This document shows, one piece after another, positions 1-8,193 of a stretch of DNA of 64,000 bases; position 1 is the first letter of the stretch, and the number at the start of each line of letters is the position of its first letter. The stretch comes from UBA1429 sp964482225 (GTDB lineage Bacteria > Chloroflexota > Anaerolineae > UBA1429). The stretch covers positions 1-64,000 of the forward strand of contig CAYZWT010000005.1 of assembly GCA_964482225.1 (NCBI GenBank), written 5' to 3'. The position numbers and the translations under genes are program-made. The notes under the pieces were generated by a model. That model was given only the letters and a program-made list of their open reading frames with translations. It was not told the DNA's origin and ran no database searches.

Positions 1-55
1 TCGAGAGGGCGGCCGCACGGTGGGTGCGGGCGTCATCACCGAGATCATTCGATAG
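1..55 (+). CDS. tuf: Elongation factor Tu, C-terminal end (partial)
   Basis: Frame 2 reads REGGRTVGAGVITEIIR and then TAG at 53-55. This is the characteristic last strand of EF-Tu domain 3, with the near-invariant GGRTVGAG. EF-Tu delivers aminoacyl-tRNA to the ribosome as a GTP complex. Only 17 codons lie in the window; the start and the GTPase domain are outside it. Its position just before rpsJ is the usual join of the str operon (rpsL-rpsG-fusA-tuf) to the S10 operon, so those genes are expected upstream. Confidence 0.93.
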   Translation, partial: REGGRTVGAGVITEIIR

Positions 56-88
56 TCACGGCGCCGCATTCTATAGCGCTGGATGGCT

Positions 89-114
89 CTTGGCCCCGAA
101 AAGCTGGGGCCGAG
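89..114 (+). promoter_or_regulatory. Hairpin in the tuf-rpsJ spacer
   Basis: A 9-bp stem (89-97 with 106-114, one G-U pair) encloses an 8-nt loop. It sits about 30 nt before the rpsJ start and has no T-run after it. It could be a leader structure or partial attenuator of the S10 operon, or an RNA-processing site between tuf and rpsJ. The function is inferred only from position. Confidence 0.35.
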
Positions 115-145
115 GGCCACACCCAGACGCAAAGCTGAGGAGAGT

Positions 146-457
146 ATGGGCAGACAACAGCGGATCCGCATCCGACTCAAGGCGTATGATCACCGCGTGC
201 TCGATCAATCGGCGCGCCAGATCGTTGACACAGCCGAGCGAACCGGGGCAGCAGTCGTGGGGCCGGTGCCTTTGCCCACGCGCATCGAAAAGTTCTCCGT
301 CGCTCGCTCGCCGTTCATTGATCGCGACTCGCGCGAGGAGCTCGAGATTCGTACCCACAAGCGTCTGATTGACGTGTTGGATCCGAATCCCAAGACGATT
401 GACTCCTTGATGCGTCTGGATCTACCCGGCGGCGTGGATATCGAGATCAAGCTCTAG
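146..457 (+). CDS. rpsJ: 30S ribosomal protein S10
   Basis: S10 belongs to the head of the small subunit and, as NusE, also joins the antitermination complex. The 103-residue product begins MGRQQRIRIRLKAYDH and ends DLPGGVDIEIKL, a full-length S10 with the usual RIRLKAYDHR and VDIEIKL hallmarks. The ATG at 146 was chosen over an in-frame codon at 83 because it gives the family N-terminus and follows a purine-rich GGAGAG site. It is the first gene of the S10 operon and is followed by rplC after a 103-nt leader. Confidence 0.97.
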   Translation: MGRQQRIRIRLKAYDHRVLDQSARQIVDTAERTGAAVVGPVPLPTRIEKFSVARSPFIDRDSREELEIRTHKRLIDVLDPNPKTIDSLMRLDLPGGVDIEIKL

Positions 458-560
458 CCGAGCGATCCGATCATAGCAACGGGGGTAAGGGAATATCCCT
501 TGTGGCCCTACTGGCGAGCCTGCGTCAGTGGCCGCCGCATTGGCCCCCTGAGGTGGAGTA

Positions 561-1184
561 ATGAAGAGAAAAGCATTATTGGGCAAAAAGATCGGGATGA
601 CCCGTATCTATACCGACAAGGGTGAGATCATCCCGGTTACCATCGTCGAGTTGGGACCTTGCCATGTGACCCAGGTCAAGACCGAGGCCAGTGACGGCTA
701 TGACGCCGTACAGCTCGGGTTCGACCAGGTAGCGCGCATGAACAAGCCGCAGCGCGGCCATCTAAAGCAACTGCCGATGCTGCGCCATCTGCGCGAGGTG
801 CGCACCGAGGACGCCGGCGCATATTCGGTCGGCCAGATTCTGGATGTCAGCCTGTTCAGTGCTGGCGAGATCGTGGACGTGATCGGCACCTCCAAGGGGC
901 GCGGCTTTGCCGGCGTCGTCAAGCGGCATCATTTCCGGGGCGGCCCCAAGACTCACGGCCAGTCCGACCGCACGCGCGCCCCCGGCTCTATCGGCGCCGG
1001 TTCGACGCCCGGGCGCGTCTGGAAGGGTATGCGCGGCCCTGGGCACATGGGCAACGAGCGGGTAACGGTGCTCAACCTCGAAATAGTCAAGGTTGATCCG
1101 GAGCGCAACCTGATCGCGATCAGGGGAGCGGTCCCCGGGCCAGAGGGCGGTCTGGTGCTCGTGCGCAACGCGGTCAAGGCGTAG
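561..1184 (+). CDS. rplC: 50S ribosomal protein L3
   Basis: L3 nucleates 50S assembly near the peptidyl-transferase centre. The 207-residue protein starts MKRKALLGKKIGMTRIY and carries the long central loop around GGPKTHGQSDR, which reaches into 23S rRNA, and a GNERVTVLNLEIVKVD C-terminal half. Length is normal. The ATG follows AGGTGGAG. The 103-nt leader before it contains a small AAGGGA-ATA-TCCCTT hairpin (486-500) and an 11-mer, TCATAGCAACG (471-481), that recurs in front of rplD. Confidence 0.97.
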   Translation: MKRKALLGKKIGMTRIYTDKGEIIPVTIVELGPCHVTQVKTEASDGYDAVQLGFDQVARMNKPQRGHLKQLPMLRHLREVRTEDAGAYSVGQILDVSLFSAGEIVDVIGTSKGRGFAGVVKRHHFRGGPKTHGQSDRTRAPGSIGAGSTPGRVWKGMRGPGHMGNERVTVLNLEIVKVDPERNLIAIRGAVPGPEGGLVLVRNAVKA

Positions 1185-1232
1185 CGGGATCGAGCAGAGC
1201 CGTCATAGCAACGATACGCAGGAGAGATAGAC

Positions 1233-1865
1233 ATGCGAGTTCCGGTTCGCAACCTGGCAGGGGAAACCGTAGGCGAGATCGAGTTGAGCGATGCCGTATT
1301 CGGGATCAAGCCCAATATCTCGGTGATGCACCAGGCATTGGTGCGGCAGATGGCCAATGCGCGTCTGGGCACCCACAAGACGAAAAAGCGTGACGAGGTA
1401 TCAGGCGGCGGGCGCAAGCCCTGGCGCCAAAAGGGTACCGGGCGCGCGCGACAGGGGAGCATCCGTGCACCCCACTGGAAGGGCGGCGGTGTGGTCTTTG
1501 GGCCCCAGCCCCGCAGCTATGTGCAAAAGATGAACCGCAAGATGCGGCGGCTGGCGCTGCGATCTGCCCTATCGGCCAAGGCGGCAGAAGAGCAGATCAT
1601 CGTGCTGGACGACCTGGATATGGCCGAGCCCAAGACCAAGGCCATGCGGGCCGTGCTGGAGCACTTGCAGATCGGCGAGGCGTCCGCTCTGCTGTTGATG
1701 CCCGCCAGAAACGAGAACGTTGAGCGATCGGCGCGCAACCTGGAGCAGGTCAAGACGCTTCACGCTCAGTGTCTTAGCATTCGGGATCTGTTGGGGTACG
1801 ATTACATCGTCATGCCCCGCGAGTCCGTGAGCCAGATCGAAGGATTTTTACGGACAGACGAATAA
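1233..1865 (+). CDS. rplD: 50S ribosomal protein L4
   Basis: L4 lines the polypeptide exit tunnel and in some bacteria represses the S10 operon. The product has 210 residues. The basic loop near residues 45-95 (GGGRKPWRQKGTGRARQGS) is the L4 signature that inserts into the tunnel wall, and the C-terminal globular part is typical. The start is ATG after CAGGAGAG. Whether L4 autoregulates here cannot be judged; only short structures are visible before rpsJ and rplC. Confidence 0.97.
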   Translation: MRVPVRNLAGETVGEIELSDAVFGIKPNISVMHQALVRQMANARLGTHKTKKRDEVSGGGRKPWRQKGTGRARQGSIRAPHWKGGGVVFGPQPRSYVQKMNRKMRRLALRSALSAKAAEEQIIVLDDLDMAEPKTKAMRAVLEHLQIGEASALLLMPARNENVERSARNLEQVKTLHAQCLSIRDLLGYDYIVMPRESVSQIEGFLRTDE

Positions 1866-1935
1866 CCCTGACGAGCAGGCAACGGTTGCGCGTGCAACAG
1901 ACGTTGCTGTGTTGAGGCAAGAGGAGCGTGAGACG

Positions 1936-2223
1936 ATGAATCATTATCAAGTGATCAAGAGACCGATCCTTACCGAGAAGAGCGGCTATCTCGCAGATGA
2001 GCTCAACCGGTATACATTTGAGGTAGATCGGCGCGCCACCAAGCAGATGGTGCGTGAGGCCGTAGAGCGGATTTTTGAGGTTGAGGTCGTTCGCGTAAAC
2101 GTCATCAACATGCCCGGCAAGACGCGCCGCACGGGCCGTCACATCAGCCAGACGCAAGAGTGGAGAAAAGCGATCGTGACGCTGGCGGATGGGGATGCCA
2201 TTAGCTTTTTCGAGGGCGTCTAG
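1936..2223 (+). CDS. rplW: 50S ribosomal protein L23
   Basis: L23 sits at the tunnel exit and is the docking site for trigger factor and SRP. The 95-residue protein starts MNHYQVIKRPILTEKS, a classic L23 N-terminus, and retains the extended loop around MPGKTRRTGR. The ATG at 1936 follows GAGGAGCG; a more upstream in-frame TTG would add nine residues without family support. It lies between rplD and rplB, as expected. Confidence 0.96.
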   Translation: MNHYQVIKRPILTEKSGYLADELNRYTFEVDRRATKQMVREAVERIFEVEVVRVNVINMPGKTRRTGRHISQTQEWRKAIVTLADGDAISFFEGV

Positions 2224-2272
2224 GTTAGGCCGGTTCGTGGCACGCACGGTTAGCAGTTGAGGGGAATGGATC

Positions 2273-3106
2273 ATGCCGATCAAGCAATACAAGCCTACCA
2301 CGCCTTCACGGCGCGGGATGACTGGAAACACATTCGAAGAGCTAACGGGGCATGCGCCGGAAAAGTCGCTGCTCCGCCCGCTCGTCGAAAAGGCGGGGCG
2401 CAACTTTCGCGGCAAGGTGACGGTGCGGCATCGGGGCGGCGGGCACAAGCGCCGCTACCGGATCATCGATTTCCGCCGCGACAAGGCGGGCGTTCCGGCG
2501 CGGGTCGCCTCTATTGAATACGACCCGAACCGGTCGGCGCACATTGCGCTGCTGGTATACGCCGATGGCGAGAAGCGCTATATTATCGCCCCCGCCGGTC
2601 TCAAGATGGGCGACCGGCTCATGTCTGGGCCGGAGGCCGATATTCAACTGGGCAACGCCCTGCCGCTGGCCAATATCCCGCTGGGCACCGTTGTCCACAA
2701 TATCGAGCTGTACGCCGGGCGCGGCGGCCAGTTGGTGCGGGCAGCCGGCGTGGGTGCACAGATCCTTGCCAAGGACGGCGATTATGTGCAGATGCGTATG
2801 CCCTCCGGCGAAGTGCGCATCTTGCGCCGCGAGTGCATGGCCACCATCGGCCAGGTTGGCAATGTGGACCATGGCAACATCAAGCTGGGCAAGGCGGGGC
2901 GCAAGCGCTGGATGGGGCGTCGCCCGCATACGCGTGGCTCGGCCATGACGCCGCGTGACCACCCGCATGGCGGCGGCGAGGGCAAGGCGCCTATCGGCAT
3001 GCCCGGCCCCAAGTCGCCCTGGGGCAAGCCCACTCTGGGCGCCAAGACGCGGCAGAACAAGCGCACCGACAAGTACATCGTGCGTCGCCGTCGCAAGAAG
3101 CGGTAG
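2273..3106 (+). CDS. rplB: 50S ribosomal protein L2
   Basis: L2 is needed for subunit association and for peptidyl-transferase activity. The product has 277 residues, normal for the family. The conserved RNA-binding OB and SH3-like domains are followed by the diagnostic TPRDHPHGGGEGKAPIG segment, whose histidine is essential in well-studied L2 proteins, and by a very basic tail. The ATG follows GAGGGGA with good spacing. Confidence 0.98.
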   Translation: MPIKQYKPTTPSRRGMTGNTFEELTGHAPEKSLLRPLVEKAGRNFRGKVTVRHRGGGHKRRYRIIDFRRDKAGVPARVASIEYDPNRSAHIALLVYADGEKRYIIAPAGLKMGDRLMSGPEADIQLGNALPLANIPLGTVVHNIELYAGRGGQLVRAAGVGAQILAKDGDYVQMRMPSGEVRILRRECMATIGQVGNVDHGNIKLGKAGRKRWMGRRPHTRGSAMTPRDHPHGGGEGKAPIGMPGPKSPWGKPTLGAKTRQNKRTDKYIVRRRRKKR

Positions 3107-3162
3107 TGGAACTGGGGCAACGGAGAGCGGAAGGCCAAGGATCGTTGTTAGGAGGCTCGTAG

Positions 3163-3444
3163 ATGTCGCGATCTCTGAAAAAGGGACCGTTTGTATCGGA
3201 AAAGCTCTTGAAAAAGGTCGAGGAGATGAACCGGCGCGGCGACAAGCGCGTCATTCGCACCTGGTCGCGCGCCTCGGTCATCTTTCCGCAGATGGTGGGA
3301 CACACCATCGCCGTCCACGATGGGCGTCGGCATATTCCCATCTATGTGACCGAGAACATGGTGGGCCACCGCCTGGGCGAGTTTGCGCCGACGCGGTACT
3401 TTCGCGGGCATGATGCCAAAGAGCGCAGGACGCGGGCGCGCTAG
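3163..3444 (+). CDS. rpsS: 30S ribosomal protein S19
   Basis: S19 pairs with S13 in the head of the 30S subunit and contacts the A-site tRNA and helix 38 of 23S rRNA. The product has 93 residues and starts MSRSLKKGPFVSEKLLKKV. It contains the standard RASVIFPQMVGHTIAVHDG core and ends in a basic tail. A strong AGGAGG site (3150-3155) precedes the ATG. Confidence 0.97.
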   Translation: MSRSLKKGPFVSEKLLKKVEEMNRRGDKRVIRTWSRASVIFPQMVGHTIAVHDGRRHIPIYVTENMVGHRLGEFAPTRYFRGHDAKERRTRAR

Positions 3445-3532
3445 TGCGCAGGGAAGGCAGGCTGGCGCCGAGCGCCAGTCAGCTTGTGCCCGCTGAGCGT
3501 TGCCATCAGAGTGGGTTGTAGGAGATAGTTGC

Positions 3533-3877
3533 ATGTCATTCGAAGTGAGAGCGGTAGCCAAGTATATCCGCATGTCGGCCCAGAAGGTGCGCCTGGTCGC
3601 CGATCTGGTGCGCGGGATGGATGTCCAAGAGGCGCTGAACGTCTTGCAGTTCACCCCCAAGGCGGCTGCCTATGAGGTGCGCAAGGTCGTTCGGTCGGCC
3701 GCAGCCAATGCCGAAGAGAACTTGGGCATATCGGCGGACGAGCTGTATATCGCCGAGATCACCGCTGATGAGGGGCCGACGCTCAAGCGGGGGCGCCCCG
3801 GTGCGCGGGGTCGTTACAAGCCATTACTCAAGCGCAGCGCCCATATCACGGTGGTGCTGTCCGCAAAGCAAGCCTAG
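3533..3877 (+). CDS. rplV: 50S ribosomal protein L22
   Basis: L22 lines the exit tunnel through a long beta-hairpin. The 114-residue form beginning MSFEVRAVAKYIRMSAQKVR was selected because an AGGAGAT site precedes the ATG at 3533 and the N-terminus matches the family; an upstream in-frame codon lacks support. The tunnel hairpin is visible as GPTLKRGRPGARGRYKPLLKR. It is followed after 21 nt by rpsC. Confidence 0.97.
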   Translation: MSFEVRAVAKYIRMSAQKVRLVADLVRGMDVQEALNVLQFTPKAAAYEVRKVVRSAAANAEENLGISADELYIAEITADEGPTLKRGRPGARGRYKPLLKRSAHITVVLSAKQA

Positions 3878-3898
3878 ACAGGGCTACAAGGAGGCATC

Positions 3899-4573
3899 TT
3901 GGGGCGTAAAGTTCATCCCACGGGCTTTAGACTCGGTATCATCAAGGATTGGGAATCCAAGTGGTTTGCTGAGGGTGAAGAGTATGCGCGGCTGCTGGTC
4001 GAGGATCAGGCGATCCGGCAGCAGATTCGCAAGACTCTTGGGCGCGCCGGCGTCTCGCGCATCGAGATCCAGCGATTCCCCAAGCAGATCAACGTCACCA
4101 TCGTGACGGCCAAGCCGGGCGTGGTGATCGGCCGCAGGGGCGCCAACATCAACGCGCTCAAAGAGACGCTGGAGCAGATGACCGACGTGCGCGGCAAGCA
4201 TCTGCGCGTGGATGTGGTCGAGATAGATAACGTCGATCTGGATGCCCGCGTGGTGGCCGAGGGTATTGCCGAGCAGTTGGAGCGCCGGGTGGCCCACAAG
4301 CGGGCGATGCGACAGGCGGTCCAGCGGACGATGCGCGGTGGGGCGCAAGGCATCAAGGTGCTGTGCAGCGGGCGGCTTTCGGGCGCGGAAATGGCCCGCC
4401 GCGAGTGGGTGCGTGAGGGGCGCGTCCCCTTGCACACGCTGCGGGCGGATATTGATTTCGCCATTGAAGAGGCGTTGACCACCTTTGGCCGAATTGGCGT
4501 CAAGGTGTGGATCTATAAGGGTGACGTGCTGCCAGAGCCCAAGCAGGCGGCGGCGCGCGTCGAGGGAGTATAG
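3899..4573 (+). CDS. rpsC: 30S ribosomal protein S3
   Basis: S3 forms part of the mRNA entry channel and its helicase. It has 224 residues. Translation most likely starts at TTG (3899), giving MGRKVHPTGFRLGIIKDWES, because a perfect AAGGAGG lies just upstream and no ATG or GTG fits. The KH-type RNA-binding motif is GVVIGRRGANI near residue 80. The C-terminal domain with RTMRGGAQGIKV is present. rplP starts 5 nt downstream. Confidence 0.96.
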   Translation: MGRKVHPTGFRLGIIKDWESKWFAEGEEYARLLVEDQAIRQQIRKTLGRAGVSRIEIQRFPKQINVTIVTAKPGVVIGRRGANINALKETLEQMTDVRGKHLRVDVVEIDNVDLDARVVAEGIAEQLERRVAHKRAMRQAVQRTMRGGAQGIKVLCSGRLSGAEMARREWVREGRVPLHTLRADIDFAIEEALTTFGRIGVKVWIYKGDVLPEPKQAAARVEGV

Positions 4574-4578
4574 CGAAC

Positions 4579-5010
4579 ATGTTGATGCCCAAGAGGCTCA
4601 AGTATCGCAAGCAACACCGTGGGCGGATGACCGGCAAGGCCACGCGCGGCGCGGATGTCAACTTTGGCGATTTCGGGCTCAAGGCGCTAGAGCCGGCCTG
4701 GATCACCAGCCGCCAGATCGAGGCTGCCCGTCGCGTGATCGTGCGCGTGATGCGGCGCAGCGGCCAGGTGTGGATCCGCATCTTTCCCGACAAGCCCGTG
4801 ACCATGCGCGCCGCCGAGACGCGCATGGGTAGCGGCAAGGGGTCGGTGGATCACTATGTGGCCGTGGTCAAGCCCGGGCGCATCCTTTTCGAGGTAGCCG
4901 GCGTTGACGAGGCCACAGCGCGCGATGCGCTGCTGCGCGCCGCGCAAAAGTTGCCCATCAAGACGTCCTTTGCGACTCGCGATGTGGCCGGCAGAGGTGA
5001 GGCAGAATGA
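4579..5010 (+). CDS. rplP: 50S ribosomal protein L16
   Basis: L16 helps organise the A-site tRNA-binding region of the large subunit. It has 143 residues and starts MLMPKRLKYRKQHRGRMTG. ATG at 4579 is called; the second ATG two codons later is almost equally possible. The conserved RRSGQVWIRIFPDKPVT and GKGSVDHYVAVVKPGRILFE blocks are intact. The gene overlaps rpmC by four bases (ATGA), indicating translational coupling. Confidence 0.97.
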   Translation: MLMPKRLKYRKQHRGRMTGKATRGADVNFGDFGLKALEPAWITSRQIEAARRVIVRVMRRSGQVWIRIFPDKPVTMRAAETRMGSGKGSVDHYVAVVKPGRILFEVAGVDEATARDALLRAAQKLPIKTSFATRDVAGRGEAE

Positions 5011-5219
5011 AGGCAAGCGAACTACACGATATGACGGATGCCGAACTGGAGCAGAGGCTGAACGAGCTCCATCAGGAGCGCTTTAACCTGCGCTTTCAGG
5101 TGGCCAGCCGCCAGTTGGACAACACGGGGCGCATCCGCGAGGTGCGGCGAGATATCGCGCGGATCCAGACGATCCAGCGTGAGCGTGAGTTGGATGCGGA
5201 GGTGCAGGATGCCGCGTAA
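5007..5219 (+). CDS. rpmC: 50S ribosomal protein L29
   Basis: L29 is a small helical protein near the tunnel exit, next to L23. The product has 70 residues, MKASELHDMTDAELEQRLNE..., with the usual two long helices and the RFQVASRQLDNTGRIREVRR motif. It shares ATGA with the end of rplP and overlaps the start of rpsQ by 11 bases, so all three are probably translated in a coupled manner. Confidence 0.96.
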   Translation: MKASELHDMTDAELEQRLNELHQERFNLRFQVASRQLDNTGRIREVRRDIARIQTIQRERELDAEVQDAA

Positions 5220-5457
5220 ACAGTTGAGCGGTCGCGTTGTGAGCGACAAGATGCAAAAGACCGTGGTTGTCGAGGTTGTTAGCGCCAAGCGGCATCCGCT
5301 ATATAACAAGGTCTTGCGCCATGCGAAAAAGTATCTGGCGCACGACGAGAGTGGCGAGTGCCGCGAGGGCGATTGGGTGACCATTGAAGAGTCGCGGCCC
5401 ATTAGCCGGCGCAAGAGCTGGCGCGTGATAGGCAACCAAAGCCGCGAGAACGGATAG
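5209..5457 (+). CDS. rpsQ: 30S ribosomal protein S17
   Basis: S17 is a primary 16S rRNA-binding protein with an OB fold. The 82-residue product starts MPRKQLSGRVVSDKMQKTVV; the ATG at 5209 lies inside the end of rpmC and is chosen over an upstream in-frame start because it matches the S17 N-terminus. The segments HPLYNKVLRHAKKYLAHDE and GDWVTIEESRPISRRKSW are diagnostic. A 74-nt GC-rich spacer separates it from rplN. Confidence 0.96.
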   Translation: MPRKQLSGRVVSDKMQKTVVVEVVSAKRHPLYNKVLRHAKKYLAHDESGECREGDWVTIEESRPISRRKSWRVIGNQSRENG

Positions 5458-5531
5458 CAGACCCTACGGGGAGGGCTCCCCGCCGGCGCGGACGTCGGGG
5501 CGGATAGATTAACAGAGTGGAGTAACGGGAA

Positions 5532-5900
5532 ATGATTCAGGCATTTACCAGGCTCAAGGTAGCCGATAACACCGGTGCGCGTGAGATCATGTGCATCAAG
5601 GTGCTCGGCGGCACGCGCCGACGTTACGCTGGGGTCGGAGATGTGATTATCGCCTCGGTCAAAGAGGCAGCCCCGGGCGGCTCGGTCAAGAAAAAAGAAG
5701 TCGTGCGGGCGGTGATCGTGCGGACGGCCAAAGAGTACGGCCGGCCCGATGGTTCGTATGTACGGTTCGATGACAATGCGGCGGTGATCCTGGATGCGGA
5801 AAAGAACCCGCGTGGGACACGCATCTTTGGCCCGGTGGGGCGCGAGCTGCGCGAGGCCGGTTTCATGCGCATCGTGTCGCTGTCGCCCGAGGTGCTCTAG
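5532..5900 (+). CDS. rplN: 50S ribosomal protein L14
   Basis: L14 lies at the subunit interface and forms bridge contacts with 16S rRNA; it is also the target of the silencing factor RsfS. The product has exactly the classic 122 residues. It starts MIQAFTRLKVADNTGAREIM and carries the family blocks RAVIVRTAKEYGRPDGSYVRF and RIFGPVGRELREAGFMRIVS. The ATG follows GGAGTAACGGGAA. Confidence 0.97.
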   Translation: MIQAFTRLKVADNTGAREIMCIKVLGGTRRRYAGVGDVIIASVKEAAPGGSVKKKEVVRAVIVRTAKEYGRPDGSYVRFDDNAAVILDAEKNPRGTRIFGPVGRELREAGFMRIVSLSPEVL

Positions 5901-5935
5901 CCCGACGAGAGCGGGTGGTTATTGAGGAGTTGGGG

Positions 5936-6250
5936 ATGAAGATCAAAGCAGGGGATACCGTCGAACTGATCAGCGGCAACGACAAGGGAGTGCGGGGAAC
6001 CGTGCGCGTGGCGATGCCCAAGAGCAAGAAGGTGGTCGTATCGGGCGCCAAGATCGTGCGCAAGCACCAGCGGCGCACGGCCAATATGCGCACTGAGCCG
6101 GGCATCATCGAGCTGGAAGCCCCGATGCACGTGTCCAACGTCATGCTGGTCTGCCCGCAGTGCGATCAGCCCACGCGCGTCGGCTATCAGGTCTCTGAGG
6201 ATGGCAGCAAGCAGCGCGTGTGCAAAAAGTGCAACGAGGTAATTGACTAG
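5936..6250 (+). CDS. rplX: 50S ribosomal protein L24 (zinc-ribbon form)
   Basis: L24 initiates 50S assembly. The 104-residue product starts MKIKAGDTVELISGNDKG, a KOW motif. The start at 5936 follows GAGGAGT; an upstream in-frame GTG at 5915 would add seven residues without support. The C-terminal half has two CxxC pairs (CPQC and CKKC), giving a probable zinc ribbon that is lost in many bacterial L24 proteins. Several other ribosomal proteins here are also the four-Cys type. Confidence 0.96.
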   Translation: MKIKAGDTVELISGNDKGVRGTVRVAMPKSKKVVVSGAKIVRKHQRRTANMRTEPGIIELEAPMHVSNVMLVCPQCDQPTRVGYQVSEDGSKQRVCKKCNEVID

Positions 6251-6294
6251 CGCGGCATGGGCGCATGCGTGGCGCGAAAGCTTGGGGAGTCAGG

Positions 6295-6858
6295 ATGATG
6301 CACAGTTTACAGCAGATGTACAAAGAAGAGATCGTCTCCCAGATGATGGAAGAGTTTGGCTACACCAGCCCGATGCAGGTTCCTCGTCTGGTCAAGATCG
6401 TGGTCAATATCGGCCTGGGCGAGGCGTTGCAGAACCCGAACGCGCTGGAGAGCGCCAGCCGCGACGTGAGCAAGATCACAGGGCAAAAGCCGATCATCAC
6501 ACGGGCGCGCAAGTCTATCGCGAATTTCAAGTTGCGTGAAGGCAACCCGATCGGCGTCAAGGCGACGGTGCGCGGCGAGCGCATGTATGCCTTTTTGGAC
6601 CGCCTGATCAACATCGCACTGCCCCGGCAGCGTGACTTTCGAGGCGTTTCGCGCACCGCATTCGATGGCCGTGGCAACTATACGCTGGGCCTGAATGAGC
6701 AACTGGTGTTTCTTGAAGTAGATTATGACGAGATTGACAAGATACGCGGCATGGCCGTCACTATCGTCACTTCGGCCGAGACGGACGAGGAAGCCAGGCG
6801 CCTGCTGGAGCTCATGGGGATGCCCTTTGTGGCCAGCCGGGCGCGCGCGGCGGCCTAG
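6295..6858 (+). CDS. rplE: 50S ribosomal protein L5
   Basis: L5 binds 5S rRNA and contacts the P-site tRNA. The 187-residue product begins MMHSLQQMYKEEIVSQMMEEFGY. Two adjacent ATGs (6295 and 6298) follow GGGGAG, so the first residue is uncertain. The family blocks PRLVKIVVNIGLGEA, TGQKPIITRARKSIANFKLREG and RDFRGVSRTAFDGRGNYTLG are complete. It precedes rpsZ, as in other spc operons. Confidence 0.97.
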   Translation: MMHSLQQMYKEEIVSQMMEEFGYTSPMQVPRLVKIVVNIGLGEALQNPNALESASRDVSKITGQKPIITRARKSIANFKLREGNPIGVKATVRGERMYAFLDRLINIALPRQRDFRGVSRTAFDGRGNYTLGLNEQLVFLEVDYDEIDKIRGMAVTIVTSAETDEEARRLLELMGMPFVASRARAAA

Positions 6859-6909
6859 CCGCGTTGGATAGGACGCTAGACACCAGGCGCGGAGAATTGG
6901 AGAGGTAAA

Positions 6910-7092
6910 GTGGCGAAAAAGTCAATGATCGAGCGAGAAAAGCATCGCAAGTTCCAAGTGCGCGTGCGCAATCGCTGCTCTCGCTGCGGCAGGCCGCGCG
7001 GCTATATGCGACGGTTCGATCTGTGCCGCATCTGCTTCCGAGAGCTCGCCATGGAAGGCAAGATCCCGGGCGTCGTCAAGTCGAGCTGGTAG
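6910..7092 (+). CDS. rpsZ: 30S ribosomal protein S14, zinc-binding type Z
   Basis: S14 is a late-assembly protein of the 30S head. The 60-residue product is the short C+ form with zinc ligands Cys23, Cys26, Cys39 and Cys42 (CSRC and CRIC). It ends GKIPGVVKSSW, the usual type-Z tail. Start is GTG at 6910, preceded by GGAGAGG. Genomes with this form sometimes carry a second, zinc-free rpsN elsewhere; none is seen here. Confidence 0.96.
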   Translation: MAKKSMIEREKHRKFQVRVRNRCSRCGRPRGYMRRFDLCRICFRELAMEGKIPGVVKSSW

Positions 7093-7202
7093 CGCCGCAA
7101 GCGGCGGTGGTTGGACGGCTGCCGAATGGTGCACCTAACCGACCCTCGGCAGGCAAAGCACACGGTGGCTGACACCATAAGTCTATGAGGGAGTTTCTGT
7201 AG

Positions 7203-7601
7203 ATGAATGTAACTGATCCCATTGCCGATCTGCTCACGCGGATTCGTAACGGCCAAGCGGTACGCCGCCGCTATGTGCTCGTTCCGCACTCGCGACTCAA
7301 GCAAGCAGTGGCCCAAGTGCTCCAGGAAGAGGGCTATATTGATCGCTTTGACGTCGTGCGCGACGGGCGATTCCCGATGCTGCGCGTGTATCTCAAGTAT
7401 ACTCGCAGCCAAGAGCCGCTGATTCAAGGGCTCCGGCGCGTGAGCAAACCCGGATCCCGCATCTATACGCAAAAAGGCGACATCCCCTGGATTCGCTACG
7501 GCCTGGGCACCGTGATCCTTTCGACCCCCAAGGGGGTGCTCTCCGGGCGACAGGCGCGTCGGCTTGGGGTAGGTGGCGAAGTTCTCTGCGAGGTCTGGTA
7601 A
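7203..7601 (+). CDS. rpsH: 30S ribosomal protein S8
   Basis: S8 binds the central domain of 16S rRNA and in E. coli represses the spc operon. It has 132 residues, starts MNVTDPIADLLTRIRNGQ, and ends with the conserved GVLSGRQARRLGVGGEVLCEVW. The STPKGVLS loop is the core 16S contact. The ATG follows GAGGGAGTT. The 110-nt spacer from rpsZ shows no strong promoter or hairpin. Confidence 0.97.
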   Translation: MNVTDPIADLLTRIRNGQAVRRRYVLVPHSRLKQAVAQVLQEEGYIDRFDVVRDGRFPMLRVYLKYTRSQEPLIQGLRRVSKPGSRIYTQKGDIPWIRYGLGTVILSTPKGVLSGRQARRLGVGGEVLCEVW

Positions 7602-7638
7602 GCGCCAGTCTGGCTTGGCAGATCGGGAGGTAGTTACT

Positions 7639-8193
7639 GTGTCTAGGATTGGCAAGATGCCCATCCCCGTGCCGGATCAGGTGCGGGTGGAGTTTGAAGG
7701 ACAGCGGGTTACCGTCGAAGGGCCTCGCGGTGTGCTGGCGTTTGACGTACACCCGAACATGCAGGTCGCGTTGGCCGATAACGAGATGATCGTCACACGG
7801 CCCAACGACACGAATCAAAACAAGGCGCTGCATGGCCTGACGCGCGCTCTGTTGGCCAATATGGTTACCGGCGTTACGCAAGGGTTCACCAAGCGGCTTG
7901 TCATCAACGGCGTTGGCTTTCGCAGCGAGGTGCAGGGGAGCACGCTCACGCTTCAGGTGGGCTATAGCCACCCCGTGCAGATCGAGGCCCCCGAGGGGAT
8001 CTCGTTCGAGGTTGACCGTACGGGCCGATTCATCACCGTGCTGGGCAATGACAAAGAGCTGGTGGGGGAGATTGCGGCTCGCATCCGCGCCGTACGCAAG
8101 CCAGAGCCCTACCAGGGCAAGGGGATTGCCTACGAGGGCGAGGTGATCCGGCGCAAGGCGGGCAAGGCCGGAAGGGTTGGAGGCAAAAAGTGA
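7639..8193 (+). CDS. rplF: 50S ribosomal protein L6
   Basis: L6 lies near the factor-binding site of the 50S subunit. The 184-residue product starts MSRIGKMPIPVPDQVRVEF from GTG at 7639, which follows GGGAGG; longer in-frame readings would run back into rpsH and add non-family sequence. Two L6 repeats are present, ending PEPYQGKGIAYEGEVIRRKAG. It overlaps rplR by four bases (GTGA). Confidence 0.96.
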   Translation: MSRIGKMPIPVPDQVRVEFEGQRVTVEGPRGVLAFDVHPNMQVALADNEMIVTRPNDTNQNKALHGLTRALLANMVTGVTQGFTKRLVINGVGFRSEVQGSTLTLQVGYSHPVQIEAPEGISFEVDRTGRFITVLGNDKELVGEIAARIRAVRKPEPYQGKGIAYEGEVIRRKAGKAGRVGGKK

